Shown in pieces: positions 53,377 to 62,139 of a stretch of 64,000 nt of DNA (position 1 is the first letter of the stretch; every line of letters starts with the position of its first letter). The DNA is taken from contig NZ_CP120368.1 in the NCBI RefSeq assembly GCF_029892045.1, positions 1,672,001 through 1,736,000 of the forward strand, in the 5' to 3' direction. The position numbers and the translations under genes were made by a program. This DNA comes from Sinorhizobium numidicum (GTDB lineage Bacteria; Pseudomonadota; Alphaproteobacteria; Rhizobiales; Rhizobiaceae). The notes below the pieces were generated by a model. The model ran no database searches. It was given only the letters and a program-made list of their open reading frames with translations, and had not been told where the DNA came from.

Positions 53377-54533
53377 TTGTCGCTGACCGCCCCGATCGGC
53401 ACTCAGCCAGGCTGTTCGTCGTCGAGACGGACGGCACGATGCGCGACCTGCCGCGCACCGGGCTCGCGACGCTATTCGATCCTGGCGATCTGGTCGTCGC
53501 CAATGACGCCGCGACCTTGCCAGCCAGCCTGCACGGCACGCATCTCCCCAGCGACGAGGCGATCGAGATTCGCCTCGTGGGCTGGCTGTCACTTTCCGAT
53601 CCAGCCCGCTTCGTGGCGATTGCCTTCGGCTCGGGCGATCACCGCACGCGGACGGAAGACCGGCTGCCTCCGCCTGCGCTGTCACCAGGCGACCGGCTCC
53701 GGCTCGGCCCGCTCGAAGCGGTCGTAGAGCGCCTTCTCGACCATCCTCGCCTTCTTGAACTGCGCTTCCTAAGCAACCGCGCAGCGGTGCTTGCAGGACT
53801 GGCGCGGTGCGGTCGGCCGATCCAATACGCGCATGTTCCCGAACCGTTGGCACTGTGGGATGTTTGGACGAAGATTGCCGCCGGGCCGGTTGCGTTCGAG
53901 GCGCCATCGGCAGGCTTCGCACTCGACTGGCGCACGCTCCAAGCCTGGCGTCCGCGCGCCGTCGGTTTCACAACACTCACGCATGCCGCGGGCGTTTCTT
54001 CCACCGGCGATCCAGCGCTCGACTTGCGGCTTCCCTTCGACGAGCCGTATCGCATCCCTGAGCATACCGCAGCGCAGGTCGCGCGGGCGAAGCTCCGTGG
54101 CAGCCGCATCATCGCGATCGGCACGAGCGTCGTGCGCGCGCTTGAGTCAGCCGCCAATCCCGATGGCAGTGTACGTGCCGGAAATGGCATTGCGACGGGG
54201 CGCATCGCGCGGGGCATGCCGGTTCGCGTGGCCGATGCGATTCTCACAGGCATCCACCAGCCCGGCGAAAGCCATTTCGAGCTCCTGCGCGCCTTTGCCG
54301 ACGATGCTCTCCTCGCCAGGGCCTCTGCAACCCTCACCGCGCACCGCTACCGCGCGCATGAATTCGGCGATTCCATGCTGCTCAATCGCCAACCGCTGCT
54401 TCTTTCGGCGCGAACCGAACCGGGCCGAGGTGATCGAGACGAAGCCTTTACTCGAGGATCGAGGCGTCGCTATGCTGACGGCAAGATCGACGGTGTTCCC
54501 GGCACTCGGCGCGCGACGGAAGTGAAAATCTAG
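53373..54533 (+). CDS. QueA-like S-adenosylmethionine:tRNA ribosyltransferase-isomerase paralogue
   Basis: A 386-residue protein of the QueA superfamily. Recognisable segments are DLVVANDAATLPASLHG near 40-56, PIQYAHVP near 150, VGFTTLTHAAGVSSTGD, RIIAIGTSVVRALESAAN and GESHFELLRAFADD, with the family's final HEFGDSMLL. In QueA the enzyme adds the ribosyl moiety of SAM to the queuosine precursor in tRNA. This copy diverges at the N-terminus, has a C-terminal extension of about 45 basic residues and is in a SoxR-type operon with an SDR, so its substrate may differ. Start at the ATGA overlap, 53373. Confidence 0.75.
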   Translation: MIVADRPDRHSARLFVVETDGTMRDLPRTGLATLFDPGDLVVANDAATLPASLHGTHLPSDEAIEIRLVGWLSLSDPARFVAIAFGSGDHRTRTEDRLPPPALSPGDRLRLGPLEAVVERLLDHPRLLELRFLSNRAAVLAGLARCGRPIQYAHVPEPLALWDVWTKIAAGPVAFEAPSAGFALDWRTLQAWRPRAVGFTTLTHAAGVSSTGDPALDLRLPFDEPYRIPEHTAAQVARAKLRGSRIIAIGTSVVRALESAANPDGSVRAGNGIATGRIARGMPVRVADAILTGIHQPGESHFELLRAFADDALLARASATLTAHRYRAHEFGDSMLLNRQPLLLSARTEPGRGDRDEAFTRGSRRRYADGKIDGVPGTRRATEVKI

Positions 54534-55139
54534 CCGATTTCTTCGCCAATTCGGGGCAGCTGCTACATTCATCCGATTTTAATTTGAGTGGCCGCCGGTG
54601 CGAGTCCTCTCAAGGCGACGGATGCACAGTCGACTCCCGAGGGCGGCGGTCGCATCGGCCATCCATCGATCGTCTCAGGTGGGTGGCAAGCCGAGTTCCG
54701 GACGCCCGTCAGCCGAGGTCTGGTTCGCGCCAGAAGCGGCTGATTGACCTTTCCCGTTCAGCGGCTAGAACCGACGCCATGGCGGACCTTTCTGGCGCCG
54801 TAGGGCTCGGTCTGCAATTATTGCCTAACGAGCGGATGTTCACGGTTACTGCAAAGCTCCAATGGCGGTGACGGAGCCTATTCTGGCTCCGCTCCGGTGA
54901 GACCCGTCAAGTCGACACGGCCGGCGTCGTCGCCGCTTCGATGCGGTCGGCGACCCGCCGGGTGCTGGCATCAATCCTGCCGATCTTATCGCAGGATCTG
55001 ACTGCTCTGGGCTGGGATCCGGAACTAGATATGTAACGGACGAATGCCCGCGTAGCGCGCAGGACTACGGGCTTACATACGAAGGCAAGTCTGACACGCC
55101 GACGCACTTGGAATTGCCCGAGAAAGGCGTCGTGTCCGT
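54534..55139. other. Intergenic region, no gene recognised
   Basis: About 600 bases after the QueA-like gene. Short frames on both strands lack domains, and no convincing terminator is seen. Confidence 0.4.
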
Positions 55140-55310
55140 CATTGGCCTTTTGCGGAAAGCTCCGCCCGCGCTGGGGGAGCCAGCTTCGCAGGGCGACCGC
55201 CTGCTGGATCTACGTCTGTAACAGCTTCTCGTCGAGTTGGTCGTCCTCATGGATGTCGAGATAGCGTACTTCCTTGTGCTTGGATTCGCCGGAGGACGCA
55301 GCAACGTGCC
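55140..55310 (-). pseudogene. DUF1801 C-terminal remnant
   Basis: Reading leftward from about 55310, the frame gives SKHKEVRYLDIHEDDQLDEKLLQT, the end of DUF1801 proteins. A TAG at 55210-55212 lies where Trp is expected, followed by IQQA. The rest of the family (about 80 residues) is not present because a BA14K gene begins nearby. A remnant only. Confidence 0.4.
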
Positions 55311-55313
55311 GCG

Positions 55314-56027
55314 TTACCGGCACTGTCTGCGCGCCCCGCCATCATAAGGCTGGTAACTGTTGTCCTCCGGGCGGTACGAACGGTAGCGGCTAAAGCAATA
55401 GCTAACGTGTTCCTGCGTCAGGTTTGTACCTTCACTCGGGTCGACCGAGAGGTCCATCTGTCTTGATGGGTCGTCGGCGTCTTCCGCATAGATGTCGCGT
55501 GGTGGCGGCGAAACATCTTCTGTCGGGCTCCTGGCCGCATCGATGTAGGGCGAGATGCAGGTCCGCCGTCCGCCACTAAAGGGTGTGTAGCTGTTGTCGT
55601 GTGGACGGTAAGACCGGTAGCGGCTCGCACACCATTCGACATGGGCAGTCGGCCTGGCCTTCGGCATCGGTTGAATCGATCCGGTGACCGTCGTGTCCAA
55701 AGGCTCCGAAGGGAGTTCCTCCTCGGCCCCGTTGCCAATTGTGGTCATCCTAGGCTCGGAAGGGCGTTCCTTTTCGGCCTCGTTGGCCGTTGCGATCACC
55801 TTGGAAGAGAGATCAGTTGCGGCCGCGCGAGCCGGGAGTCGCTCGAACTGCTGCGCCGCCGTGTCCACTGCCCGCGCGTGCTTGGTCCATATTTCCGACT
55901 GGTTCATGTCCAGCCGCGGCTCACGCGCTGGCTTCCCTGTGAGGATGAAAGTTGCGACAGCCGCCCCGCTCAGGAATAACGCGAGGGACAGTGCGAATCC
56001 GCAAAGTCCCGCCAACAACCCTTTCAC
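55314..56027 (-). CDS. Membrane-anchored protein with two BA14K-type repeats
   Basis: A 237-residue protein. The GTG at 56027 is the likely start because AAGGAGG lies five bases upstream; the open frame continues further without similarity. A single membrane segment occupies about 2-30 (GLLAGLCGFALSLALFLSG and following). A variable Glu/Pro/Thr-rich region follows, then two BA14K-like motifs: WCASRYRSYRPHDNSYTPF and FSRYRSYRPEDNSYQPYDGG, each with paired Cys. BA14K domains are small lectin-like/surface proteins known from Brucella and rhizobia. Two tandem copies are unusual but I cannot say how rare. Likely periplasmic or surface exposed. Confidence 0.75.
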   Translation of the reverse strand: MKGLLAGLCGFALSLALFLSGAAVATFILTGKPAREPRLDMNQSEIWTKHARAVDTAAQQFERLPARAAATDLSSKVIATANEAEKERPSEPRMTTIGNGAEEELPSEPLDTTVTGSIQPMPKARPTAHVEWCASRYRSYRPHDNSYTPFSGGRRTCISPYIDAARSPTEDVSPPPRDIYAEDADDPSRQMDLSVDPSEGTNLTQEHVSYCFSRYRSYRPEDNSYQPYDGGARRQCR

Positions 56028-56541
56028 TTTACCCTCCTTCGTTTGTCCATACGAAGAATGCGACGGCTGCTGCTCAAGTTCCGGCGGGGAATGAGAATGC
56101 TTGTGCTTTTCAGGATAGCTTTCCGAGGACCAGGCCCCGTTGCTGTCTATGGGGCGACAAATCTGGATGAAATCACGCATTGCCTCAGCTAAGGACGTTC
56201 CCGAGGCTTTCAACCGGTAACAGCGGCCTGGCATCGAAACCTGCCACCGACCGTATGAAGCCCCGGCGGTTCTCTCCCCCTGCACAGGAGAGAGGTCACG
56301 TCGCTGCTTATTCCAACCGGATCAGTGGTCCAGCGCTTCGGCGGTCTTGGGACGCGCCAAGCCTGCCCGGCCGGAGCTTACATCCGCCTCCCGTCGATTG
56401 GGAACTGGCTTGTTAAAGCGGTAACGCCCATTCGCCGAAGTGGTATTGCCCGAGATGCATGGGCAAGCAATTATCTGCGCTGGAACATCTGCCCATCGAT
56501 CTGGTTCGACCGGCATCGATCATCAACAACGGGAAAGCATC

Positions 56542-56981
56542 ATCAGTGCTTCCGGTGTCGCCGTGTTCGACAGGACGGTCCAGATCACGAATACCTGGCT
56601 GGGTGAAATCATCGAACATCAGGGGCCAGACCGTCAGCGCGCATTGCATATTCTGAGCGCTGTTCTCCACACCCTGCGCGATCGCTTGCCCGCCGACCTT
56701 TCGGCCCATCTCTCGGCACAACCCCCGCTGCTCATGCGGGGGACCTATTACGATGAATACGAGCCCTCCAAGCAGCCGGCACAGTCGCGGACCCTGGATG
56801 GGCCCCTTGCCCAGGTGAAGGACGAACTCGCCTTCACACTCCCGGTCGATGCAAAGGAGGCAGTGCAAACGCTGTTTCACGTGCTGTCGCACCACCTTGA
56901 TCCGGGCGAAGTGCGCAAGATCCGCGAAAGTCTTCCCAGGATGTGCGGGCTCTCTGGCCAGACCCGACCCAGCGTCAGTAG
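56542..56981 (+). pseudogene. DUF2267 gene with C-terminal frameshift and no clear start
   Basis: The frame from 56542 reads ISASGVAVFDRTVQITNTWL and AVLHTLRDRLPADLSAHL, LLMRGTYYDEYEPS, the N-terminal and central parts of DUF2267. Family members start with MSAxG; here the first codon of that block is ATC, not ATG. Near 56940 the frame ends in SLPR and then slips by one missing G to the expected DVRALWPDPTQ and a TAG at 56979-56981. Two small lesions in an otherwise intact gene suggest recent decay or sequence error. Confidence 0.6.
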
Positions 56982-57073
56982 TCCGGCCAAAAGGGAGGTC
57001 ATGCACCTGCCATGTCGTCGAGAGAGTTGCTGGGGCGAGATCTCTGGTGTGTACATCTTGACGGAGGAACCAA

Positions 57074-57409
57074 ATGTCATTGTTCGAGATCCTGGCTGAC
57101 CAGGAAACCACCGATAAGCTCGGCGCCGCCATGATCATTTTGACCCGTGACGAAGGTGGTGGCCATCCCCGCAAAGGCATTATACTCACACACGAGCTCG
57201 TCGAGGATGCATTCGCAGGCGACCGCGACCGAGCCGCTGAGGTTATCAGGTCCGGAGTAATCGATCATCAGGCTATGCGCAGGATCGACAGTCCGGACAG
57301 GGTGACCTATCAGACGCTGGATGCGGCGACCGCTCTCGTCCGCTGGCACTTGGCTACCTTCAGCCGCGATGATCTGGGGCTCTTCGAAGGAGCGGTACGT
57401 TCCAAATGA
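57074..57409 (+). CDS. Conserved hypothetical protein
   Basis: A 111-residue soluble protein: FEILADQETTDKLGAAMIILTRDEGG, then GIILTHELVEDAFAGDRDRAAEVI and VTYQTLDAATALVRWHLATF. GGAGG lies six bases before the ATG. No named domain; the composition and good ribosome binding site support a real gene. It follows the broken DUF2267 gene by about 90 bases on the same strand, so the two may have formed one stress-related transcript. Confidence 0.55.
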   Translation: MSLFEILADQETTDKLGAAMIILTRDEGGGHPRKGIILTHELVEDAFAGDRDRAAEVIRSGVIDHQAMRRIDSPDRVTYQTLDAATALVRWHLATFSRDDLGLFEGAVRSK

Positions 57410-57814
57410 GATTGCAGGGATCAAAGAGCCAGCTCCCGCCATGGGCTCTGTCATGGGATGCCCGGCAAGTCCGCCGTGGTTTCATCCGGCAGCCAGAGTG
57501 TCGGTCTCGTCGAAAGAGTTTCGGGTCCTATTGGCCAAGGGCACCCTTGGGTCGATGGCAGCCGTTCCTCATGAGCCTCCTGATCGGCTGATTGCGAAGG
57601 TGTTCGCGTTCTGTGCTTCGAAATTCGCATAATGTATCACTTGGAACGGTGTTCTGCGGAACGCCGCATTTTGCGAGTCTGCTGTTACACTCCACGCAAG
57701 ACCGGAGGTTTTGGTGCCCGCGACCTCCGAGGTAGTGTACGTGCCCGTACACGGCGCGCGACTTCCGACGCTCGCCCAGTCCGTGCATTGGATCGTGCGG
57801 TTAGTAATGATGCG
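57410..57814. other. Intergenic region containing repeat copy C
   Basis: About 400 bases; the dispersed repeat at 57557-57638 is the only structure found. Neither flanking gene is preceded by an obvious promoter here, since the left neighbour reads away and the right neighbour reads toward it. Confidence 0.5.
57557..57638. repeat. Dispersed repeat copy C with loxP-like core
   Basis: GGCAGCCGTTCCTCATGAGCC begins the shared part and TTCGCATAATGTATC ends it. It matches the 50460-50538 copy over almost its whole length and the 1845-1881 copy over the right half. The TTCGCATAATGTAT core differs at one base from the half of loxP plus spacer. Confidence 0.55.
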
Positions 57815-58600
57815 CTAGGACATGATCAGCCCGCCATCGACATTGATGGTCTGGCCGGTAATGTAAGCGGCATCGTCCGAGGCGAGAAAGGCGACGAGCG
57901 CGCCGACTTCGGCAGGCGTGCCGGCGCGGCCCATGGGGATCCCTTCGACCCATTCGGCCATCAGTTCGCCGGGGCCGTATTCGCCGAGCATTTTCCCCCA
58001 GACCCGGTCGTTATAGTCCCACATCTCAGTGTGGATGATACCGGGGCAAATGGCGTTGACGGTGATGCTTTCGCGGGCAAGTTCTTTTGCAAGGCTCTGC
58101 GTCAGGCCGACCACGCCGAACTTCGAGGCGGCATAGTGCGGGGTGTAGATGAAGCCCTGGCGGGCCTGGCCGGAGGCGGTATTGATGAGGCGGCCTTTGG
58201 TGCCGCTGGCGCGGAAGCGGCGGATCGCCTCCTGACAGCAAAGGAAGACACCCTTGGTGTTAACGTCGAGGTTGAGGTCCCATTCGCGCTCTGTGAGGTT
58301 CTCGACCTTGGCGATGGTGATGACGCCGGCGTTCTGCACGGAGACGGAAATGGCGCCGAGCTTCGCTTCTGCCTCGCCATAGGTCTCCTGTACGGCCTTG
58401 GCGTCAGTCACGTCCAGCGCAAGGCCGATCACCTCAGCGCTGGTTTCCTCGGCGAGCGCCTGGGCGGCTGCGGGCGTGTCCTTTTCGATCGCCGCGATTG
58501 CCACCTTTGCGCCCTCGTCGGCAAAACGCTTGGCGATACCGCGCCCTATGCCCTTGTTGCCCCCGGTGACCAATACTGTCTGGCCTGCAAAACGTCTCAT
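57815..58600 (-). CDS. SDR-family sugar/polyol dehydrogenase
   Basis: A 261-residue SDR. The NAD motif is TGGNKGIGRGIA near 12-23; NAGVITIAKVE near 90; Ser in INTASGQARQGF; YAASKFGVVGL with catalytic Tyr and Lys; and a full C-terminal PGIIHTEMW with INVDGG. It belongs to the group that oxidises polyols or sugars to ketoses. It is the last gene of the leftward operon with split transketolase, FGGY kinase and SorC regulator, so it probably makes the ketose that the kinase phosphorylates. Precise substrate unknown. Confidence 0.85.
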   Translation of the reverse strand: MRRFAGQTVLVTGGNKGIGRGIAKRFADEGAKVAIAAIEKDTPAAAQALAEETSAEVIGLALDVTDAKAVQETYGEAEAKLGAISVSVQNAGVITIAKVENLTEREWDLNLDVNTKGVFLCCQEAIRRFRASGTKGRLINTASGQARQGFIYTPHYAASKFGVVGLTQSLAKELARESITVNAICPGIIHTEMWDYNDRVWGKMLGEYGPGELMAEWVEGIPMGRAGTPAEVGALVAFLASDDAAYITGQTINVDGGLIMS

Positions 58601-58649
58601 GGTCTTTCCTCCATAAAGCGCAGCAGGCCGAACACTGACTCCGGATGGA

Positions 58650-59600
58650 TCAGGCCGTGAGGCGTGCCGCAGTGAACTTGTCGGTCACAAGCACATCGAT
58701 GACGCCCAATTTGAGGGCGCCGGCGATGGCTTGGGTTTTGGATTCTCCACCCGCGACCGCCATGACGCGGTCGGTCTTGCGCAGGTCCTCCAGCGAAATA
58801 CCGATGACGCGCTCGTTGAGCGGCGTTTCGACCGGCTTTCCGTCCTTGTCGTAGAACCGGTAGGAAATCTCGCCGACGGCGCCGGCCTCGTGCAGCATCG
58901 ACATTTCCTGGCGGGAGAAGATGTTGCCGGAGCGGGCGAGAAGTTCGGAGGGCTCGACCGCGCCGATGCCGACAATGGCGAGGCTGAGACGGCCGAAGAG
59001 GTCCATCGTCTCGCGCACGACCGGATCGGCCAGCATGACGAGCTTTGCCTCGCGCGAGGAGGTGATGCCTTGGACGAGGAGCAGCCGCGGCTCGCCGCCG
59101 GTGAGCCGGGCGAAGCGCGCGGTCAACTGCGTGGCGTGGGTCTGGACCGAGGCGTCGCCCATGCCGCCGAGGATCTGCACGATGTATTTGGCCTTGGCGT
59201 TCTTGAACGGGTGGATGTTGTCCACCATGCGCAGGATTGTCTGGCTCCAACTGGAGACGCCGATAATTTCGTCCTGCTGCAGCGTGACTTCGAGGAAATG
59301 GGCGGCCGCCTCGCCGATGCGGGCCATGATCGCGCCGTCGCGATCCTCCGAACAGTCGATGACGATCGCTTCGGTCAGCCCGTAGCGCTCACGCAGCGCG
59401 GTTTCCAGATCCGCGAAGGTACCGGCAGGGGGAATGACCGTCGTGCGCACGATGTCTTCCTGCTCGGCCCGTTTCAGCATGCGTGAAACGGTCGCCTGCG
59501 ACATGTGCATGATCTCGGCGATCTCGGCCTGCCGCTTGCCTTCGATATGGTACATCTGGGCAATGCGGGCGATCAGTCGCAGCTCGTTGAGCCGTCCCAT
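58650..59600 (-). CDS. SorC/DeoR-type sugar-binding transcriptional regulator
   Basis: A 316-residue SorC-family regulator. An N-terminal helix-turn-helix (QMYHIEGKRQAEIAEIMHMSQATVSRMLKRA) occupies about 15-45. The sugar-binding domain follows with the family block VGIGAVEPSELL and the late VAGGESKTQAIAGAL. The ATG at 59600 follows GGAGG; a GTG ten codons earlier is in frame. An inverted repeat (59615-59630) lies just upstream of its start. It is inside the operon it probably controls, and its effector is likely a phosphorylated sugar from this pathway. Confidence 0.88.
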   Translation of the reverse strand: MGRLNELRLIARIAQMYHIEGKRQAEIAEIMHMSQATVSRMLKRAEQEDIVRTTVIPPAGTFADLETALRERYGLTEAIVIDCSEDRDGAIMARIGEAAAHFLEVTLQQDEIIGVSSWSQTILRMVDNIHPFKNAKAKYIVQILGGMGDASVQTHATQLTARFARLTGGEPRLLLVQGITSSREAKLVMLADPVVRETMDLFGRLSLAIVGIGAVEPSELLARSGNIFSRQEMSMLHEAGAVGEISYRFYDKDGKPVETPLNERVIGISLEDLRKTDRVMAVAGGESKTQAIAGALKLGVIDVLVTDKFTAARLTA

Positions 59601-59614
59601 GGGGTCCTCCGACA

Positions 59615-59630
59615 GTGAATTTTTATTCAC
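59615..59630. promoter_or_regulatory. Inverted repeat, candidate SorC operator
   Basis: GTGAAT-TTTT-ATTCAC, a perfect six-base inverted repeat, spans the stop of the kinase gene and the leader of the SorC gene. A related half site, GTGAATAAATAT, occurs in front of the transketolase genes at 62957-62975. The two share GTGAATAAA in the same orientation on opposite strands. Confidence 0.55.
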
Positions 59631-61092
59631 TCATAATTGAAGGACCCGGAACGGTCGAGCGATAGATTGCGTCCTGCCAAACCCGAATCCGTTCTACGGC
59701 GTCGCATGGATGCGGCAGGAGGGGATTGCCGGCGCGCGGCAGGGAAGCGACGGCGGCGAGATCGGCCCATACGCCCAGTGAGAGACCCGCCAGATAGGCT
59801 GCGCCGAGGGCTGAGGCCTCGGGTGCGTCGCACTGCGTGATGACATGGTTTAGTGTGTCGGCCACGCATTGCATCAGGAAGGTGTTCTTGCTCGGCCCGC
59901 CATCCGCATAGAGACGACCGAGCGGGGTCGGCGATTGCGCGGACATCGCCCTGAAGACGTCATGCACCTGGAAGGCCATCGAATCCGTCACCGCACGCGC
60001 CATCTGGGCGCGCGTGGTGTTGAAGGTGATGCCGGAAAAAAGCGCCCGTGCATCGGCTTGCCAATAGGGCGCGCCGAGGCCCACGAAGGCCGGCACGAAA
60101 CCCGGCCCGCCGGGCTCGGCGGTGGCCGCGAGATCGATCAAGGACTGAACATCGGGGAGGCCAAGCATCTCTGCCATCCACGGTAGCGCTGCGGCCGAGA
60201 CGAGGATATTGCCCTCGAAAGCATAGGTCGGCTGACCGTCGATCGACCAGGCGATCGTCGTCGTGATGCCGCGCTCCGGCGCGATGAAGCGGGGCAGCGT
60301 CGTCATGACGGACGAGCCGGTTCCGAACGTCACCTTGCCGTCGCCGGGATTGAACGCGCCGTGGCCAAAGAGTGCGGCATGGCTGTCGCCGATGGCCGAG
60401 GCGATCGGGATGCCGTCCCTGAGGCCAGGGACGTTCTTCGTTACGCCGAAGCGCGAGGCGCTGTCGCGCACCTCGGGCAGGGCGGATTTCGGCACGCCGA
60501 AGAGGTCGCAAAGCTCGTCGCTCCAGGCTTGGCGGTTCAGGTCGTAAAGCTGGCTGCGGGCGGCATTGGCGGCATCGCAGGCATGGACCGCGCCATCCGT
60601 GAAGCAATGGATCAGCCAGGCGTCGATCGTGCCCAGCCGGACCTCGTGTCCCGAGGGGACGCGATCGAGCAGCCACTTCATCTTGGGGCCGGGAAACATC
60701 GGGTCGACGGGAAGGCCGGTGAGCGCCTGGACGCGCGCAGCATGGCCCGCCGCGATGAGTTCGGCGCAGGCCGGCGCGCTGCGGCGGCATTGCCAGCTCA
60801 CCACCGGGCCGAGCGGCTTGCCCGTAGCGGCGTCCCAGACGGTAACCGACTCGCGCTGGTTGGAAATCGCGATACCGAGAATGTCGGCCACGGGGCCTGC
60901 CTGCAAACAGGCGGCAATCGCCTCCTGAACCGATTCCCAGATGCGTAGCGGGCTCTGCTCGACCCAGCCGGGTTGCGGGTGCTCGATGCCAACGGGTGAC
61001 GCGCCGCGGGAGAGGATTTCCCCGGTCGTTGAAACGAGCACGGCCTTGGAGTTCGTGGTGCCCTGGTCGATGGCGAGAATGGCGGTCGTCAT
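59623..61092 (-). CDS. FGGY-family carbohydrate kinase
   Basis: A 489-residue FGGY kinase. The phosphate 1 loop is AIDQGTTNSKAVL near 5-17; the sugar-binding region has GISNQRESVTVWD; the adenosine loop is LYADGGPSKNTFLMQ with EASALGAAYLAG. Related groups include xylulokinase, glycerol kinase and apulokinase; specificity cannot be read from sequence alone. The ATG at 61092 has GGAG nine bases upstream. Its stop overlaps the inverted repeat at 59615-59630. In the operon with split transketolase genes, it supplies the ketose phosphate for transketolase cleavage. Confidence 0.88.
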   Translation of the reverse strand: MTTAILAIDQGTTNSKAVLVSTTGEILSRGASPVGIEHPQPGWVEQSPLRIWESVQEAIAACLQAGPVADILGIAISNQRESVTVWDAATGKPLGPVVSWQCRRSAPACAELIAAGHAARVQALTGLPVDPMFPGPKMKWLLDRVPSGHEVRLGTIDAWLIHCFTDGAVHACDAANAARSQLYDLNRQAWSDELCDLFGVPKSALPEVRDSASRFGVTKNVPGLRDGIPIASAIGDSHAALFGHGAFNPGDGKVTFGTGSSVMTTLPRFIAPERGITTTIAWSIDGQPTYAFEGNILVSAAALPWMAEMLGLPDVQSLIDLAATAEPGGPGFVPAFVGLGAPYWQADARALFSGITFNTTRAQMARAVTDSMAFQVHDVFRAMSAQSPTPLGRLYADGGPSKNTFLMQCVADTLNHVITQCDAPEASALGAAYLAGLSLGVWADLAAVASLPRAGNPLLPHPCDAVERIRVWQDAIYRSTVPGPSIMSE

Positions 61093-61117
61093 AGCGGCTC
61101 CGGCAGGCAGGAATTGG

Positions 61118-61144
61118 GGGCGCGGCAGGAGGATTGCCGCGCCC
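61118..61144 (-). terminator. Strong hairpin between transketolase C-subunit gene and the kinase gene
   Basis: GGGCGCGGCA (61118-61127) and TGCCGCGCCC (61135-61144) form a perfect ten-base-pair stem with a seven-base loop in the 75-base gap. No T run follows on the minus strand, so it may reduce or stabilise expression within the operon rather than end it. Confidence 0.6.
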
Positions 61145-61167
61145 GGCACGAACCTAAACGCGCAGGA

Positions 61168-62139
61168 TCATGCGCGTGAAGACTTTCGTGCAATCAACGC
61201 GACGGCCGCTTCGGCGATGGCGGCGGGGGACATGCCGAATTCGTCGAGCAGGAACTCGGCCGAGCCGGTGGGGGCGAAGATGCCCGGCACGCCGAGGATC
61301 TTCATCGGCACGGGGGCTTCGGCCACCACGAACTCGGCGACGGCCGAGCCGAGACCGCCGAACGTGGAATGCTCTTCCGCCGTCAGGATGGCGCCGGTTT
61401 CGCGGGCGGCGGCCACGACGGCATCGACGTCGATCGGGCGGACCGTCGCCATGTTCAGCACGCGTGCCTCTATGCCCTTCGCCGCCAGCAGGTCTGCGGC
61501 CTTCAGCATGCGGTGTGTCACCGTGCCGTTTGCGACGAGGGTGATCGCGTCGCCGTCGCGCAGCAGGTTGGCCTTGCCCAGTTCGAACTTGTGGCCGGCC
61601 GGCAGCAGGTCCGGAACGCCGACGCGCGAAAGGCGCAGGAAGACCGGCCCGTCATAGCGGGCAGCCCATTCCACGGCGGCGGCGGTTTCGACCGAGTCGC
61701 AGGGCGCGACGACCGGAAGGTTCGGCAGCACGCGGGTCCAGGCGAAATCCTCGATGGAATGATGTGTCGGCCCGAGCTCGCCGTAGGCCATGCCGGAGGA
61801 AATGCCGATGAGCTTCACGTTTGCGTTGGAATACGCGATGTCGGCCTTGATCTGCTCAAGCGACCGGCCGGTAAGGAAACAGGCGGCGCCGCAGACGAAG
61901 GGCAGCAGCCCGCCATTGGCGAGGCCGGCGCCGACGCCGACCATGTTCTGTTCGGCGATGCCGACATTGACCAGCCGTTCCGGCCATTTGGACTTGAAGC
62001 CGCCGAGCTTGGAGGAGCCGACGGAGTCGTTGCAGACGGCCACGATCCTAGGGTTGTCCGCCCCGAGGCGTTCCAGCACGGCAACGAAGGCGTCGCGGCA
62101 GTCATTGAGCTTGGCAGAAGGTGTCACGGCGTTCATCAC
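61168..62139 (-). CDS. Transketolase C-terminal subunit
   Basis: A 323-residue protein equal to the pyrimidine and C-terminal domains of transketolase. The pyrimidine domain has VGIAEQNMVGVGAGLAN, LIGISSGMAYGELGPTHHSIED and the C-terminal domain GTVTHRMLKAADLLAAKG. The catalytic Glu of thiamine activation is in GIAEQNM. It requires the N-terminal subunit encoded just upstream (62136-62945), with which it overlaps by four bases. Split transketolases of this size occur in sugar operons, including apulose-4-phosphate transketolase AptAB. Cytosolic. Confidence 0.9.
   Translation of the reverse strand: MMNAVTPSAKLNDCRDAFVAVLERLGADNPRIVAVCNDSVGSSKLGGFKSKWPERLVNVGIAEQNMVGVGAGLANGGLLPFVCGAACFLTGRSLEQIKADIAYSNANVKLIGISSGMAYGELGPTHHSIEDFAWTRVLPNLPVVAPCDSVETAAAVEWAARYDGPVFLRLSRVGVPDLLPAGHKFELGKANLLRDGDAITLVANGTVTHRMLKAADLLAAKGIEARVLNMATVRPIDVDAVVAAARETGAILTAEEHSTFGGLGSAVAEFVVAEAPVPMKILGVPGIFAPTGSAEFLLDEFGMSPAAIAEAAVALIARKSSRA

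Noticed and set aside
52603..53922. A 439-codon minus-strand open frame over the SDR and QueA-like genes
   Set aside because: Spans two sense genes with good motifs, no recognisable domain, Arg/Gly-rich composition.
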